From NCBI GenBank assembly GCA_903851195.1, contig CAINNJ010000049.1, forward strand, positions 62,001 to 126,000: 64,000 nt of DNA. The letters are read 5' to 3'. Made by a program: the position numbers and the translations under genes. Positions 44,152 through 52,509 of the stretch are shown in pieces. A model generated the notes under the pieces. The model had not been told where the DNA came from. It saw nothing but the letters and a program-made list of their open reading frames with translations, and did no database searches. The stretch's first letter is position 1. The number at the start of each line of letters is the position of its first letter. Origin of the DNA: an uncultured Acidobacteriia bacterium (GTDB lineage Bacteria > Acidobacteriota > Terriglobia > Bryobacterales > Bryobacteraceae).

Positions 44152-47100
44152 GCTCGTTTCCTGACGGGCAGCGTCGCCACCACGCGCGTCCCGCGGCCCG
44201 GATGACTGGTCATCTCGAACACCCCGCCGGACTGCTCCACCCGTTCGCGCATACCAATGATTCCATAGTGCCCGTTGTCGCGCGCCGCCTCCACGTTGAA
44301 GCCCCGGCCATCGTCCTCCACCTCCAGCCGCACCTCCAAAGGATCGAACCGCAACGACACATGGATCCCCGCCGGATGTCCGTGCGCCACCGCATTCCGG
44401 ATCGCCTCGCGAGCCACCAGCAGCAGATTGCGATCCGCCGTCGATCCCAGCGGCGCCGGCACGCCCCCGAAATCGGCCCGCACCGGAATGCCTTCCGACG
44501 CCTCCACCTGCCGCGCGTAGCTCTCCAGCGTCTTCACGACATCCGCCGGCTGCTCCATGTTCCCGTCCGTCTGCCCGATCCCCGAATGCCGCAGATCCCA
44601 CACCGCCTCGCGCGCCTCGTTCACCGTCAGCCGCACCTGCGCCGCCGCCCGCTCCACCAGTTCCGCCGATTTCGCCTGCGCCGATGCCGGCATGCTCCGC
44701 GCCGCTTCCAGCAGCGTCGAAACACCCACGCAGCCCTGAATCACCGTGTCGTGCATCTCCCTCGCCAGCCGCGTCCTTTCCGCCAGCACCAGCGCATATC
44801 GCGCCCGCGTTTGCTGCGCGTAAAAATAGAACACCGCCCACACCAGCAGGCCCGTCAGAATCGCCAGCAGCGCATAAAACCACGCCGATTCATAATAATG
44901 CGGTTGCCACACAATCGGCAGCCGCGCTTCCGTCGTCAGTTCCGGACGCGCCCCGTCCCGCGCGATCACATGAAACGTGTACTTGCCCGGCTTCAGATTC
45001 GTGTAGTACGCGGCCCTCCCTTTGGGCGATGGCGTCCACGTGTCATCGAACCCCTCCAGCCGGTAGCGAAACGTCACGTGATCCGGCGTCAGCAGATCCG
45101 GCGACGTGTAGTCGATCTCCAGCTTGCCCCGCCCCGGCGGAATCACCACCTGCCCCGCAATCGGCACCGGCCGGTCGTCCGCCACCACCGACTCGATCAG
45201 CACCGGCGACGCCAGCGGCACCCGAAACTGCACCGGGTCGATCCGCACCGCCCCCTTCACGCTCGGAAACCAAAACTCGCCCGCCCGCGTGCGGCACCCC
45301 GCCGACTGCATCCCGCCATTCATCTGACTGGTCCGCATCCCGCTGTCCGTCCCGTACGGCACCACCGCGATCGGCCCCGGCCGGCCCTCCGCCACCGAAT
45401 CCAGTTCCCGACGGTCCGCCGCGAACACACCACCCGGGCTGCTCATCCAGAACCGCTGCCGGCCCGTCCCCGCGCCATCCTCCAGAATCTGATAAATCGA
45501 ATTACTCAGCAGCCCGTCGCGCGTCGTGTACCGCGTGATCTTCCCGTCCCGGATCCGCACCAGCCCGTTCCCGCGCGTGCCCAGCCACAACGACCCGCTG
45601 CTGTCCACCCGAATCGCCCAGATGCGTTCGTTCCCCAGCGTCGCCAGCACCGGATCCTTCACGAACACGCCCTCATGGACGCGGTTCAGCCCGCCGTCCG
45701 TCCCCACCAGCAGATCGCCGTTCCGGTCCTCCGCCAGCACCCGCACACCGCCGTAAGCGAGCCCGTCCTCCAGATAATAGGTTCGGATCGGCTTCTCGCC
45801 ACCTTCCGGCTGCCAGCGGCTCAGCCCGCTCCCCGTTGCGATCCACACCACGCCCCGCCGGTCCTCCAGCACCTGCCGGATATTGTTCGAGCGCAGCCCG
45901 TCCCGCATCGTAAATACCCGCGCCTTGCCGCCCGCCACCCGCATCAGCCCGCGCCCCACGCTCGAAAACCACTGCACGCCCTCGCGATCTACATAGATGC
46001 CGCGCGGGCGAAATGCCGCCGCATTCGCGGGCAGCACATACGGTCGCGGATGCTCGCCCTCGAACGTATAAAGAGGCCCGTTCACGGTGCCGATCCAGAG
46101 CCGTCCGCCCGGATCCTCATACACCGTCGCGACGTTATCGTCGGCCAGCCCGTCGCTGCTGCTCAGCGTCCGCACCGCGCTGCGCGTCATCCGCAGCAGA
46201 CCATCCTGCGTGCCGATCCAGATATTCTGTTCCCGATCCTCGAACACAGCCATCACGCCGTTATCCGGCAGATCTTCGCCTCCCGTCCCGGCCCGGAACA
46301 CCGTCGCCGCCGCGCCATCGCCGTGCCCCACCCGGACCAGTCCGGAACCCGCCGTGCCGATCCACAGGTTCCCGTCATGATCCCGGCACAGCACTCGCGG
46401 AATCGCCGGCGTCGCCATCCGGACCGGCTCGAGGTTCCCGTCCCGCAAATGCCACAGCCCCGCCTCCGACGCCAGCAGCAGCCCGCCTGCCGGATCCGCG
46501 ATAATCGAACTCACCGACCCCAGTGCCTGCCACGCTGCCTGCGACACCAGTTGATCGCCGTTGAGCCGGTACAACCCGGCGTTTGAGCCGCCGATCCAGG
46601 GACTCCCGTCGGCATCCTGAAATATTGCCTGCGCCGCCAGAATCGGCACGTTCTTCCCGATGCCGTTCGGCCCGTCCAGCCTCTGCACCTTGCCGCCCAG
46701 CAAGCGAAAAATACCGCGATCCGTCCCCACCCACAGCTCGCCGCCGCGCCCTTCCGCTATCGCGCGGACAAACAGATTCGTCAGCCCCTGCGCCGTGCCG
46801 AACGCCTGAAACGCCCCCGCCTTCATCCGGACCAGCCCGCCACCCTCCGTGCCGATCCACAACGACCCGTCGCGCGCCGGGCAAAGCGAAAGAATACTGT
46901 CGTCCCCCATCGCCGGCGTCGTCGACCGGTCGAACACCACGAACCGCACCCCGTCGAAGCGCACCAGCCCGCCCGACGTCCCGATCCACAGATACCCGTC
47001 CGCGGTCTGCGAAATCGCCTGGATCTTGTTTTGCGGCAGCCCGTCCCCGCTGCGCCAGATGCGCCGGCTGTACTCCGTCTCCGGCGAAAGCCCGAACGCA

Positions 47101-47153
47101 GTCCCGCCCGCCGCCAGCAGCACAAGTCCGGATATCAGGCTGCGCAACCGCAT
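44148..47153 (-). CDS. Beta-propeller (reg_prop/Y_Y_Y) sensor histidine kinase, HisKA_3 type
   Basis: The 1001-residue membrane sensor has a signal peptide, then about 14 reg_prop propeller blades (repeats such as GYLWIGTSGGLVRFDG, SLWIGTEGGGLVRM, ELWVGTDRGIFRL). A Y_Y_Y domain follows (about 680-745; FRYRLEGFDDTWTPSPKGRA), then a membrane helix (WFYALLAILTGLLVWAVFYF). The kinase has H801 in LAREMHDTVIQGC and the ATPase G-box EDDGRGFNVEAARDNGHYGI. Related sensors in Bacteroidetes detect glycans. It overlaps the esterase stop (TAATG) and the regulator start (ATGA). Confidence 0.94.
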   Translation of the reverse strand: MRLRSLISGLVLLAAGGTAFGLSPETEYSRRIWRSGDGLPQNKIQAISQTADGYLWIGTSGGLVRFDGVRFVVFDRSTTPAMGDDSILSLCPARDGSLWIGTEGGGLVRMKAGAFQAFGTAQGLTNLFVRAIAEGRGGELWVGTDRGIFRLLGGKVQRLDGPNGIGKNVPILAAQAIFQDADGSPWIGGSNAGLYRLNGDQLVSQAAWQALGSVSSIIADPAGGLLLASEAGLWHLRDGNLEPVRMATPAIPRVLCRDHDGNLWIGTAGSGLVRVGHGDGAAATVFRAGTGGEDLPDNGVMAVFEDREQNIWIGTQDGLLRMTRSAVRTLSSSDGLADDNVATVYEDPGGRLWIGTVNGPLYTFEGEHPRPYVLPANAAAFRPRGIYVDREGVQWFSSVGRGLMRVAGGKARVFTMRDGLRSNNIRQVLEDRRGVVWIATGSGLSRWQPEGGEKPIRTYYLEDGLAYGGVRVLAEDRNGDLLVGTDGGLNRVHEGVFVKDPVLATLGNERIWAIRVDSSGSLWLGTRGNGLVRIRDGKITRYTTRDGLLSNSIYQILEDGAGTGRQRFWMSSPGGVFAADRRELDSVAEGRPGPIAVVPYGTDSGMRTSQMNGGMQSAGCRTRAGEFWFPSVKGAVRIDPVQFRVPLASPVLIESVVADDRPVPIAGQVVIPPGRGKLEIDYTSPDLLTPDHVTFRYRLEGFDDTWTPSPKGRAAYYTNLKPGKYTFHVIARDGARPELTTEARLPIVWQPHYYESAWFYALLAILTGLLVWAVFYFYAQQTRARYALVLAERTRLAREMHDTVIQGCVGVSTLLEAARSMPASAQAKSAELVERAAAQVRLTVNEAREAVWDLRHSGIGQTDGNMEQPADVVKTLESYARQVEASEGIPVRADFGGVPAPLGSTADRNLLLVAREAIRNAVAHGHPAGIHVSLRFDPLEVRLEVEDDGRGFNVEAARDNGHYGIIGMRERVEQSGGVFEMTSHPGRGTRVVATLPVRKRA

Positions 47154-48667
47154 TAGTCCACGGAACGGAACGGCGACGCCGGCAGCCCGTCGGTGTTGTA
47201 AAGGTTGCAGTCCGGATTATCCGCCCACCCGTACCGCACGTACATCGGCGCCGCGACAGCCCCCGCCGTCACCACCACGCTGCCGCCCTCGATTCGCCCT
47301 TCCGCCGGGACGAACTTCCGGTCCGCGCCGGCCACTTCGAAGCCCTTCAGCGCCCCGCCCTTCGCCGTCAGTCCACCGCCCGTATGCTCGAACCAGACCC
47401 GCATCCCGCCCGCTTCCCGCAGTGCCTGCCGGAACAGCGGACCCGAATACTCCAGCTTCTCGCCGTAAGCCACCGCGCGCGCCGCCAGCGCCAGCCGCAG
47501 CCCCACATCCTGCTTATTCGTCGGATGAATATTCGCCGGATTCCCGATGTCGATCGTTACCGCCATTCCCGTATTCGCCAGCGACAGCGTCTCCCGCTGC
47601 GCTTCCCGCAACTCCGGCCAGGACGGATTTGCCCTGTAATTCGCCAACTGCACATACAGGAACGGGAAATCGCCCTCGCCCCACGCCCGCCGCCAGTCGC
47701 GAATCATCCCCTGAAACGCCCGCGCGTACAAAGACGCCCCATTGGGATTCGCATTCGCATTGCTCTCGCCCTGATACCAGATCGCCCCTTTGATCGGATA
47801 TGGCGTCAGCGGCGCGATCATCGCGTTGTACAGACCCGCCGGCGTGTAGGCCCCACCCGGACCCGTCTCCGGACGGCCCGGCTTCGGCGGCGCCTGCCCG
47901 CCCGCGGCTTTGTTCTTGGCCATCGTGTCGTTCCAGCTTTCCAGACGCTTCTGATACTGCGCCTCCACCGCCGGCCACGCGTCGAGCGACTTCGCCCACC
48001 CCGCAAAAATCGGCATGAGCGCCGCATCCTCGCCGATCGCATGCAAACTCATCCACGATTCCACCGGCGTCCCGCCCCAGAAGCTCTCGATGATCCCGAT
48101 CGGCACCCCGCCTTCCTTCTGCTGCAGATGCCGCGCGAAGAAATACGCCACGGCCGAGGAGTTCGCCGCCGTCTCCGGCTCCATCGCCACCCACGGCTGC
48201 GCCACCGCATCGTCCTGCGGGAAGTCCGCCACCTTGCGCGAGATCAGCGTCCGCCGGATCTTCGGATACCTCGCCGCCGCGATCTCCGCCTCCGCGTGAT
48301 CGCCCTGCCGCAGCTTGAACTCCATGTTCGACTGCCCGGAGGCCACCCACACATCGCCCACCAGAATGTCTTTAAACGCAATCGTGTTCGCGCCCTTCAC
48401 GGTCAGCTCGAATGGTCCGCCGCCCTCGCCCGGCGCCAGATAAACGCTCCACCGGCCTCCATCTCCCGCCTTCGTCTGCTGCGTCTCTCCGCGGAACGAC
48501 ACCGCCACCGCCTCGCCCGGCTGAGCCTTGCCCCAGATATGCACGGGCAAGCCCCGCTGCAGCACCATATGCTCTGTCAGGACGCCCGGCAGCGTGACCT
48601 CCGCGCCGACTGGCAGCGCCATCGAAAGCGCCAGCACGGCGCGCCAAACACAGGGATTCGTTTTCAC
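47153..48667 (-). CDS. Sialate O-acetylesterase family SGNH hydrolase
   Basis: The 504-residue exported protein has a GTG start at 48667, preceded by TAGGATTTAG, and a signal peptide (PCVWRAVLALSMALPVGA). The SGNH nucleophile block is VWVASGQSNMEFKLRQGDHA (S113); later blocks include FWGGTPVESWMS, IKGAIWYQGESNANANP and the catalytic DIGNPANIHPTNKQDVG (Asp/His). Members remove acetyl groups from sialic acid or other sugars. It is first in an operon with a propeller sensor kinase, which suggests carbohydrate-responsive expression. Confidence 0.9.
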   Translation of the reverse strand: MKTNPCVWRAVLALSMALPVGAEVTLPGVLTEHMVLQRGLPVHIWGKAQPGEAVAVSFRGETQQTKAGDGGRWSVYLAPGEGGGPFELTVKGANTIAFKDILVGDVWVASGQSNMEFKLRQGDHAEAEIAAARYPKIRRTLISRKVADFPQDDAVAQPWVAMEPETAANSSAVAYFFARHLQQKEGGVPIGIIESFWGGTPVESWMSLHAIGEDAALMPIFAGWAKSLDAWPAVEAQYQKRLESWNDTMAKNKAAGGQAPPKPGRPETGPGGAYTPAGLYNAMIAPLTPYPIKGAIWYQGESNANANPNGASLYARAFQGMIRDWRRAWGEGDFPFLYVQLANYRANPSWPELREAQRETLSLANTGMAVTIDIGNPANIHPTNKQDVGLRLALAARAVAYGEKLEYSGPLFRQALREAGGMRVWFEHTGGGLTAKGGALKGFEVAGADRKFVPAEGRIEGGSVVVTAGAVAAPMYVRYGWADNPDCNLYNTDGLPASPFRSVD

Positions 48668-48707
48668 CCCTAAATCCTATTACAAAGGCGCGGACTACCA
48701 TGAAACC

Positions 48708-49850
48708 GTGGATCCCCTTCTCGCCTGGCGCCCCGAGTTCCCTATCCTGGCTCACACCACCTACATGATCAGTCACTCGCTCGGAGCCATGCCGCGCGGC
48801 GCGGCCGACGCCGTCCGCGAGTTCACCGACACCTGGGCCTCCCGCGGCATCCGCGCCTGGGAAGAGGGCTGGTGGGACATGCCCGTCACCATCGGCGACC
48901 TCATCGGCAACATCATTGGAGCAGGCCCGGGCGAAGTCGTCATGCAGCAGAACGTCTCCATCTGCCAGTGGATCGTCACCTCCTGCTTCAACTGGAACGG
49001 CCCCCGCAACAAACTGGTCACCGACGGCCTCAACTTCCCGTCGAACGACTACATCTATTACGGACTCGAACGCCAGGGCGCGCGCGTCGTCTCCGTCCCC
49101 TCGCCGGACGGCATGACGCTGCCGCTCGAAGATCTCCTCGCCGCCATCGACGAAGAAACGCAGCTCGTCTCCATCTCCCACGTCGCCTTCCGCAGCTCGT
49201 ACGTGCAGGACCTCGCCGCGATCACGAAGCGCGCCCACGAAGTCGGAGCCATGATCGTCGCGGATCTCTACCAGTCCACCGGAATTTTGCCCCTCGACGT
49301 CCGTGCGCTCGATCTCGATTTCGCCACCGGCGGCTCCGTCAAATGGCTCTGTGGCGGTCCCGGCGCCGGCTACCTCTACGTCCGCCGCGATCTCTGGCCG
49401 CGCCTGCAGCCCGCCGCCACCGGCTGGATGGCCCACCGCGCGCCCTTTCAGTTCGAAGGCGGCCCCATCGACTTCGCCGGCGACGCCTTCCGCTTTCTCA
49501 ACGGCACGCCGAATGTCCCCGCCATGTACTCGGCCCGCACCGGCTACGAGATCATCGGCAAAATCGGCGTGCCCCAAATTCGCGCCAAATCCCTGCGCCA
49601 GACCCGGCGCCTGATGGATTTAGCCGACGAAGCCGGCCTCCCCGTGCGCACCTGCCGCGAGCCCGAACGGCGCGGCGGCGTGGTGATTCTCGACGTTCCC
49701 AACGGAGCGCACGTCACAAAGGAACTCGCCCGGCGCGAGATCCTGGTCGATTACCGCCCCCAGGCCGGCATCCGCATCGCCCCGCACTTCTACTCCACCG
49801 ACGAAGAACTCGACCGCACCATCGCCGAGATCTGCTCGATCTGCCGGTAA
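48708..49850 (+). CDS. Kynureninase-like aminotransferase class V-fold enzyme
   Basis: From GTG 48708 the protein is 380 residues. It has the class V fold with cofactor aspartate in AMIVADLYQSTGILPLDVRA and PLP lysine K212 in TGGSVKWLCGGPGAGYLYV, and matches the kynureninase group (EEGWWDMPVTIGDLIGNIIG; GWMAHRAPFQFEGG). Kynureninase hydrolyses kynurenine to anthranilate. The convergent neighbour resembles kynurenine formamidase, which would supply its substrate. No tryptophan 2,3-dioxygenase gene is present. An ATG at 48700 is out of frame. Confidence 0.82.
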   Translation: MDPLLAWRPEFPILAHTTYMISHSLGAMPRGAADAVREFTDTWASRGIRAWEEGWWDMPVTIGDLIGNIIGAGPGEVVMQQNVSICQWIVTSCFNWNGPRNKLVTDGLNFPSNDYIYYGLERQGARVVSVPSPDGMTLPLEDLLAAIDEETQLVSISHVAFRSSYVQDLAAITKRAHEVGAMIVADLYQSTGILPLDVRALDLDFATGGSVKWLCGGPGAGYLYVRRDLWPRLQPAATGWMAHRAPFQFEGGPIDFAGDAFRFLNGTPNVPAMYSARTGYEIIGKIGVPQIRAKSLRQTRRLMDLADEAGLPVRTCREPERRGGVVILDVPNGAHVTKELARREILVDYRPQAGIRIAPHFYSTDEELDRTIAEICSICR

Positions 49851-50524
49851 ATCGCGGGCCACACCGCCGCGAGTGGATCGATCAGTTCCATGTGCCCGGT
49901 ATCCGGCGGCGAGAGCAGTTCCACATCGTCGCCCGCCCGCGCCGCGGCCCGCGCATACCGCGCGCTGATCTCATGCGGCGTCACGTCGTCCGCCAGGCCG
50001 TGAATCAAGCGCTGTGGAACCCCCAGAGGAAGCATCTCGATAGGCGATGCCTCTTCATAACTGCCCTCGCCCAGAAACGACTTCACCGCGTCGTTACTCA
50101 GCCGCAGTTCCGCCGCCAGCCGCAAATCCGCGACGCCCGCCAGCGAAACCACGCCCTTCACCAGCCGCCGCGCCCCCAGCAGCAGCGCCAGATGCCCGCC
50201 CGCCGAGTGCCCGATCGCAATCACGCCCGAGACATCCAGCGGATAGCGCGCCGCCAACTCCTCTACGAACACCGCGCCCTCCGCCACGTCCTCGAACGTA
50301 ACCGGCCAGCCGCCGCCATTGCCCACGCGCCGGTACTCCAGATTCCACGTGGCGATTCCGCCAGCCGCCAGCGCCTCGCACAAAGGCCCGATATGTTCCA
50401 GATCGTAAGCCGCGCGCCAGAAACCGCCATGAATCACAATGGCGAGCGGATGCGGCCCGCTCCCCGCGGGCAGTCTCAAATCGCCGAACTGAAACGCCCC
50501 GGGCCCCCGGAAGATTCGCGTCAT
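49790..50524 (-). CDS. Alpha/beta hydrolase, kynurenine formamidase-like
   Basis: The 244-residue serine hydrolase has the oxyanion motif HGGFW (32-36), which resembles the HGGYW of animal-type kynurenine formamidases. The nucleophile is S107 (AIGHSAGGHLALLL), and the acid and histidine are probably in IHGLADDVTP and PPDTGHMELIDP. It would hydrolyse N-formylkynurenine. It converges on the kynureninase-like gene with a 61-bp 3' overlap, so the two are on separate transcripts despite their likely shared pathway. A general esterase is the alternative. Confidence 0.78.
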   Translation of the reverse strand: MTRIFRGPGAFQFGDLRLPAGSGPHPLAIVIHGGFWRAAYDLEHIGPLCEALAAGGIATWNLEYRRVGNGGGWPVTFEDVAEGAVFVEELAARYPLDVSGVIAIGHSAGGHLALLLGARRLVKGVVSLAGVADLRLAAELRLSNDAVKSFLGEGSYEEASPIEMLPLGVPQRLIHGLADDVTPHEISARYARAAARAGDDVELLSPPDTGHMELIDPLAAVWPAIYRQIEQISAMVRSSSSSVE

Positions 50525-50546
50525 ACCGAAATCCGGAACAAACTCC

Positions 50547-51134
50547 TCAGTAAATGACCGAGTAATAAAGATTCATGCACACCTCGCAGATACCGTGGCT
50601 GACCATCGGCGGCGGATTCTCCACGTATGCCGGAACCCAGTCCCAGGCGCCGATGCTGCCCGCGCGGTGCGTCCGCCTGCAGTGGCAGCAGACCGTGATC
50701 AGACCATAAGAATCCACATACACGGAATCCGAGGCAGCTTTCGCGCTCCCGTGCTCCGAGGTCAGCGGCCTTTCCGTGATCAAAGAATTCACCACCACCA
50801 GCCCGGAACTCTCCGGATCCGGATAGGCCGCCATCCGGTAGGTCCGGTAGATGGTTGAACTCGAACACTCGTAGGTGTGTTCCCAGTTTTCCCGCTTCTG
50901 CAACGCCCGCCGGTAGCCTTTCTCGAAAAAGGGCTGCAACGGTCGGGGAACCACCTCCATGACGGACCTTCCCGACTGCCGCTCGCGTTCCAGGCCGCGC
51001 CCGCCGTTCTCGATGGCGAACCGGTCCCACGCTTCGTTGCAATAGGTAATTCGAAGATCCTTGTCCAGGGCATAAATCACGGACGCGTCCTTTTCAAGCT
51101 TCTTCTTCAGTCCGCCGCCGCTCTCCTGTGACAT
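50547..51134 (-). CDS. PAS-domain protein with C-terminal double-CxxC (SHGIC-type) module
   Basis: From ATG 51134 the protein is 195 residues. The PAS domain (about 15-135) begins VIYALDKDLRITYCNEAWDR. The tail has C149xxC152 (VCCHCRR) and C183xxC186 (SHGICEVCMNLYY), with a tryptophan-rich stretch (GAWDWVPAYVE) between. This matches the IC-x2-C...W...FSHGIC-x2-C element found after PAS or receiver domains in many bacteria, which probably binds a metal. There is no kinase or effector domain, so it may act as an adaptor. The frame is open upstream through the aminotransferase, but that part is antisense noise. Confidence 0.8.
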   Translation of the reverse strand: MSQESGGGLKKKLEKDASVIYALDKDLRITYCNEAWDRFAIENGGRGLERERQSGRSVMEVVPRPLQPFFEKGYRRALQKRENWEHTYECSSSTIYRTYRMAAYPDPESSGLVVVNSLITERPLTSEHGSAKAASDSVYVDSYGLITVCCHCRRTHRAGSIGAWDWVPAYVENPPPMVSHGICEVCMNLYYSVIY

Positions 51135-51178
51135 AGCACACGCTCTTTCACCTGGACGGTAGCATATCGGGACGACCT

Positions 51179-52501
51179 TTATTCGCGAACACACTCTTCC
51201 AGTGTGTCCATTGCGGTATCCGCCTCCTCCATCGAAACAATCAGCGGCGGAGTCAGGCGGATGGTGCTCTCCCCGGCCCCCAGGCAAAGCACGCCGCGTT
51301 CGAACATCTTCTGAATCACGGCGTCCCGCGTCGCCCCGTCCGGCGTTCGCAGGCGCTGGTCCTTCACGATTTCCACGCCGATCATCAGCCCGCGCCCGCG
51401 CACATCGCCCACACGCGGGTACTTTTCCGGCCACGCCTTCATACGACGCACCATGTACTCTCCGGTTTCCGCCGCGTTCTGAATCGCGCCGCCTTCCAGC
51501 ACGTCGATCGTCGCCAGAGCCGCCGCCAGACAGACCGGATTGCCCCCGAATGTCGAAGCGTGCGAGCCTGGCTGCCAGTCCATGATCTCCGCCCGGCTCA
51601 TGCAGATACCGAGGGGCATTCCGGACGCGATGCCCTTGGCGATGGTCACGATATCCGGCTCCACGCCCGTATGCTCGATGGCCCACCACTTCCCGGTCCG
51701 TCCCGCGCCCGACTGCACCTCGTCCACCACCAGCAGAATCCCGTGCCGGTCGCAAATCCGCCGGATCTCCTGGAGAAAGCCGGTGGGCGCCACCGCATAG
51801 CCGCCTTCGCCCTGAATCGGCTCCACCACAATCGCCGCTACCTCTTCCGGCGCCAGCGTGGACGTGAACAACCGCTCTTCGATAAACCGCGCGCAGCCCA
51901 GCGCGAAAGCCTCCTGCTCTTCCGGACCGCCCAGGCAGCCACGATACAGATTCGGATACGGCACGTGCGTCACGCCCGGCAGCAGCGGCGAGAAGCGGCG
52001 CCGCTGCTGCGGACGCGAAGCGGTGAGCGAGAGCGCGCCCATGGTCCGTCCGTGGAACGCGCCCAGGAACGCGACGATGTGCTGCCGCCGCGTGTGATAC
52101 CGCGCCAGTTTCAGGGCGCACTCGACTGCTTCCGCGCCGGAATTGCCGTAGTAAAACTTGTGCGGCCCCGGCATCGGCGCAACGGCCGACAGGCGCTTCG
52201 CCACGAGCGTCATCTGCTCGTAGTAAAAGTCGGTGCCCGACATATGGATCAACTCTGCCGCCTGCCGCTGAATGGCGGCCACCACATGCGGATGACAGTG
52301 CCCCGTGGAGGTCACCGCAATGCCCGAAGAGAAATCGAGAAACGTATTCCCGTCCACGTCTTCCACCGCCGCCCCGCGGCCACGCTTTACCACCAGCGGA
52401 TAACTGCGTGTGTAACTGGGCGATATATAGCGCGCATCTTCAGCAAGAATGCGGCGTGCTTCGGGCCCAGGCAAGGGCGTAACAATGTTGGGTACTGACA
52501 C
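51179..52501 (-). CDS. Class III aminotransferase (probable lysine 6- or 4-aminobutyrate aminotransferase)
   Basis: From GTG 52501 (VSVPNIVTPLPGPEARRILA), preceded by GAGAG, the protein is 440 residues. It shows FLDFSSGIAVTSTGHCHPHV, the cofactor-binding GNSGAEAVECALKLARYHTR, FHGRTMGALSLTASRPQQRR, VVEPIQGEGGYAVAPTGFLQ, the Asp in LLVVDEVQSGAGRTGKWWAI and PLP lysine K289 (TIAKGIASGMPLG). It starts 8 bp after an ALDH7-type dehydrogenase. That pairing fits lysine degradation via aminoadipate semialdehyde (LAT plus dehydrogenase), though GABA or acetylornithine remain possible substrates. Confidence 0.85.
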   Translation of the reverse strand: MSVPNIVTPLPGPEARRILAEDARYISPSYTRSYPLVVKRGRGAAVEDVDGNTFLDFSSGIAVTSTGHCHPHVVAAIQRQAAELIHMSGTDFYYEQMTLVAKRLSAVAPMPGPHKFYYGNSGAEAVECALKLARYHTRRQHIVAFLGAFHGRTMGALSLTASRPQQRRRFSPLLPGVTHVPYPNLYRGCLGGPEEQEAFALGCARFIEERLFTSTLAPEEVAAIVVEPIQGEGGYAVAPTGFLQEIRRICDRHGILLVVDEVQSGAGRTGKWWAIEHTGVEPDIVTIAKGIASGMPLGICMSRAEIMDWQPGSHASTFGGNPVCLAAALATIDVLEGGAIQNAAETGEYMVRRMKAWPEKYPRVGDVRGRGLMIGVEIVKDQRLRTPDGATRDAVIQKMFERGVLCLGAGESTIRLTPPLIVSMEEADTAMDTLEECVRE

Positions 52502-52509
52502 GAAACTCT

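Noticed and set aside
43525-44883. Response regulator extended to 452 residues
   Set aside because: The extra N-terminus is antisense-like Gly/Ala/Arg filler lying over the kinase C-terminus; ATG 44151 with the ATGA junction gives the normal NarL length.
44202-46586. 794-codon plus-strand frame opposite the sensor kinase
   Set aside because: Its composition is almost only Arg, His, Pro, Gln and Leu. It is the mirror of the propeller repeats and has no ribosome-binding site or domain.
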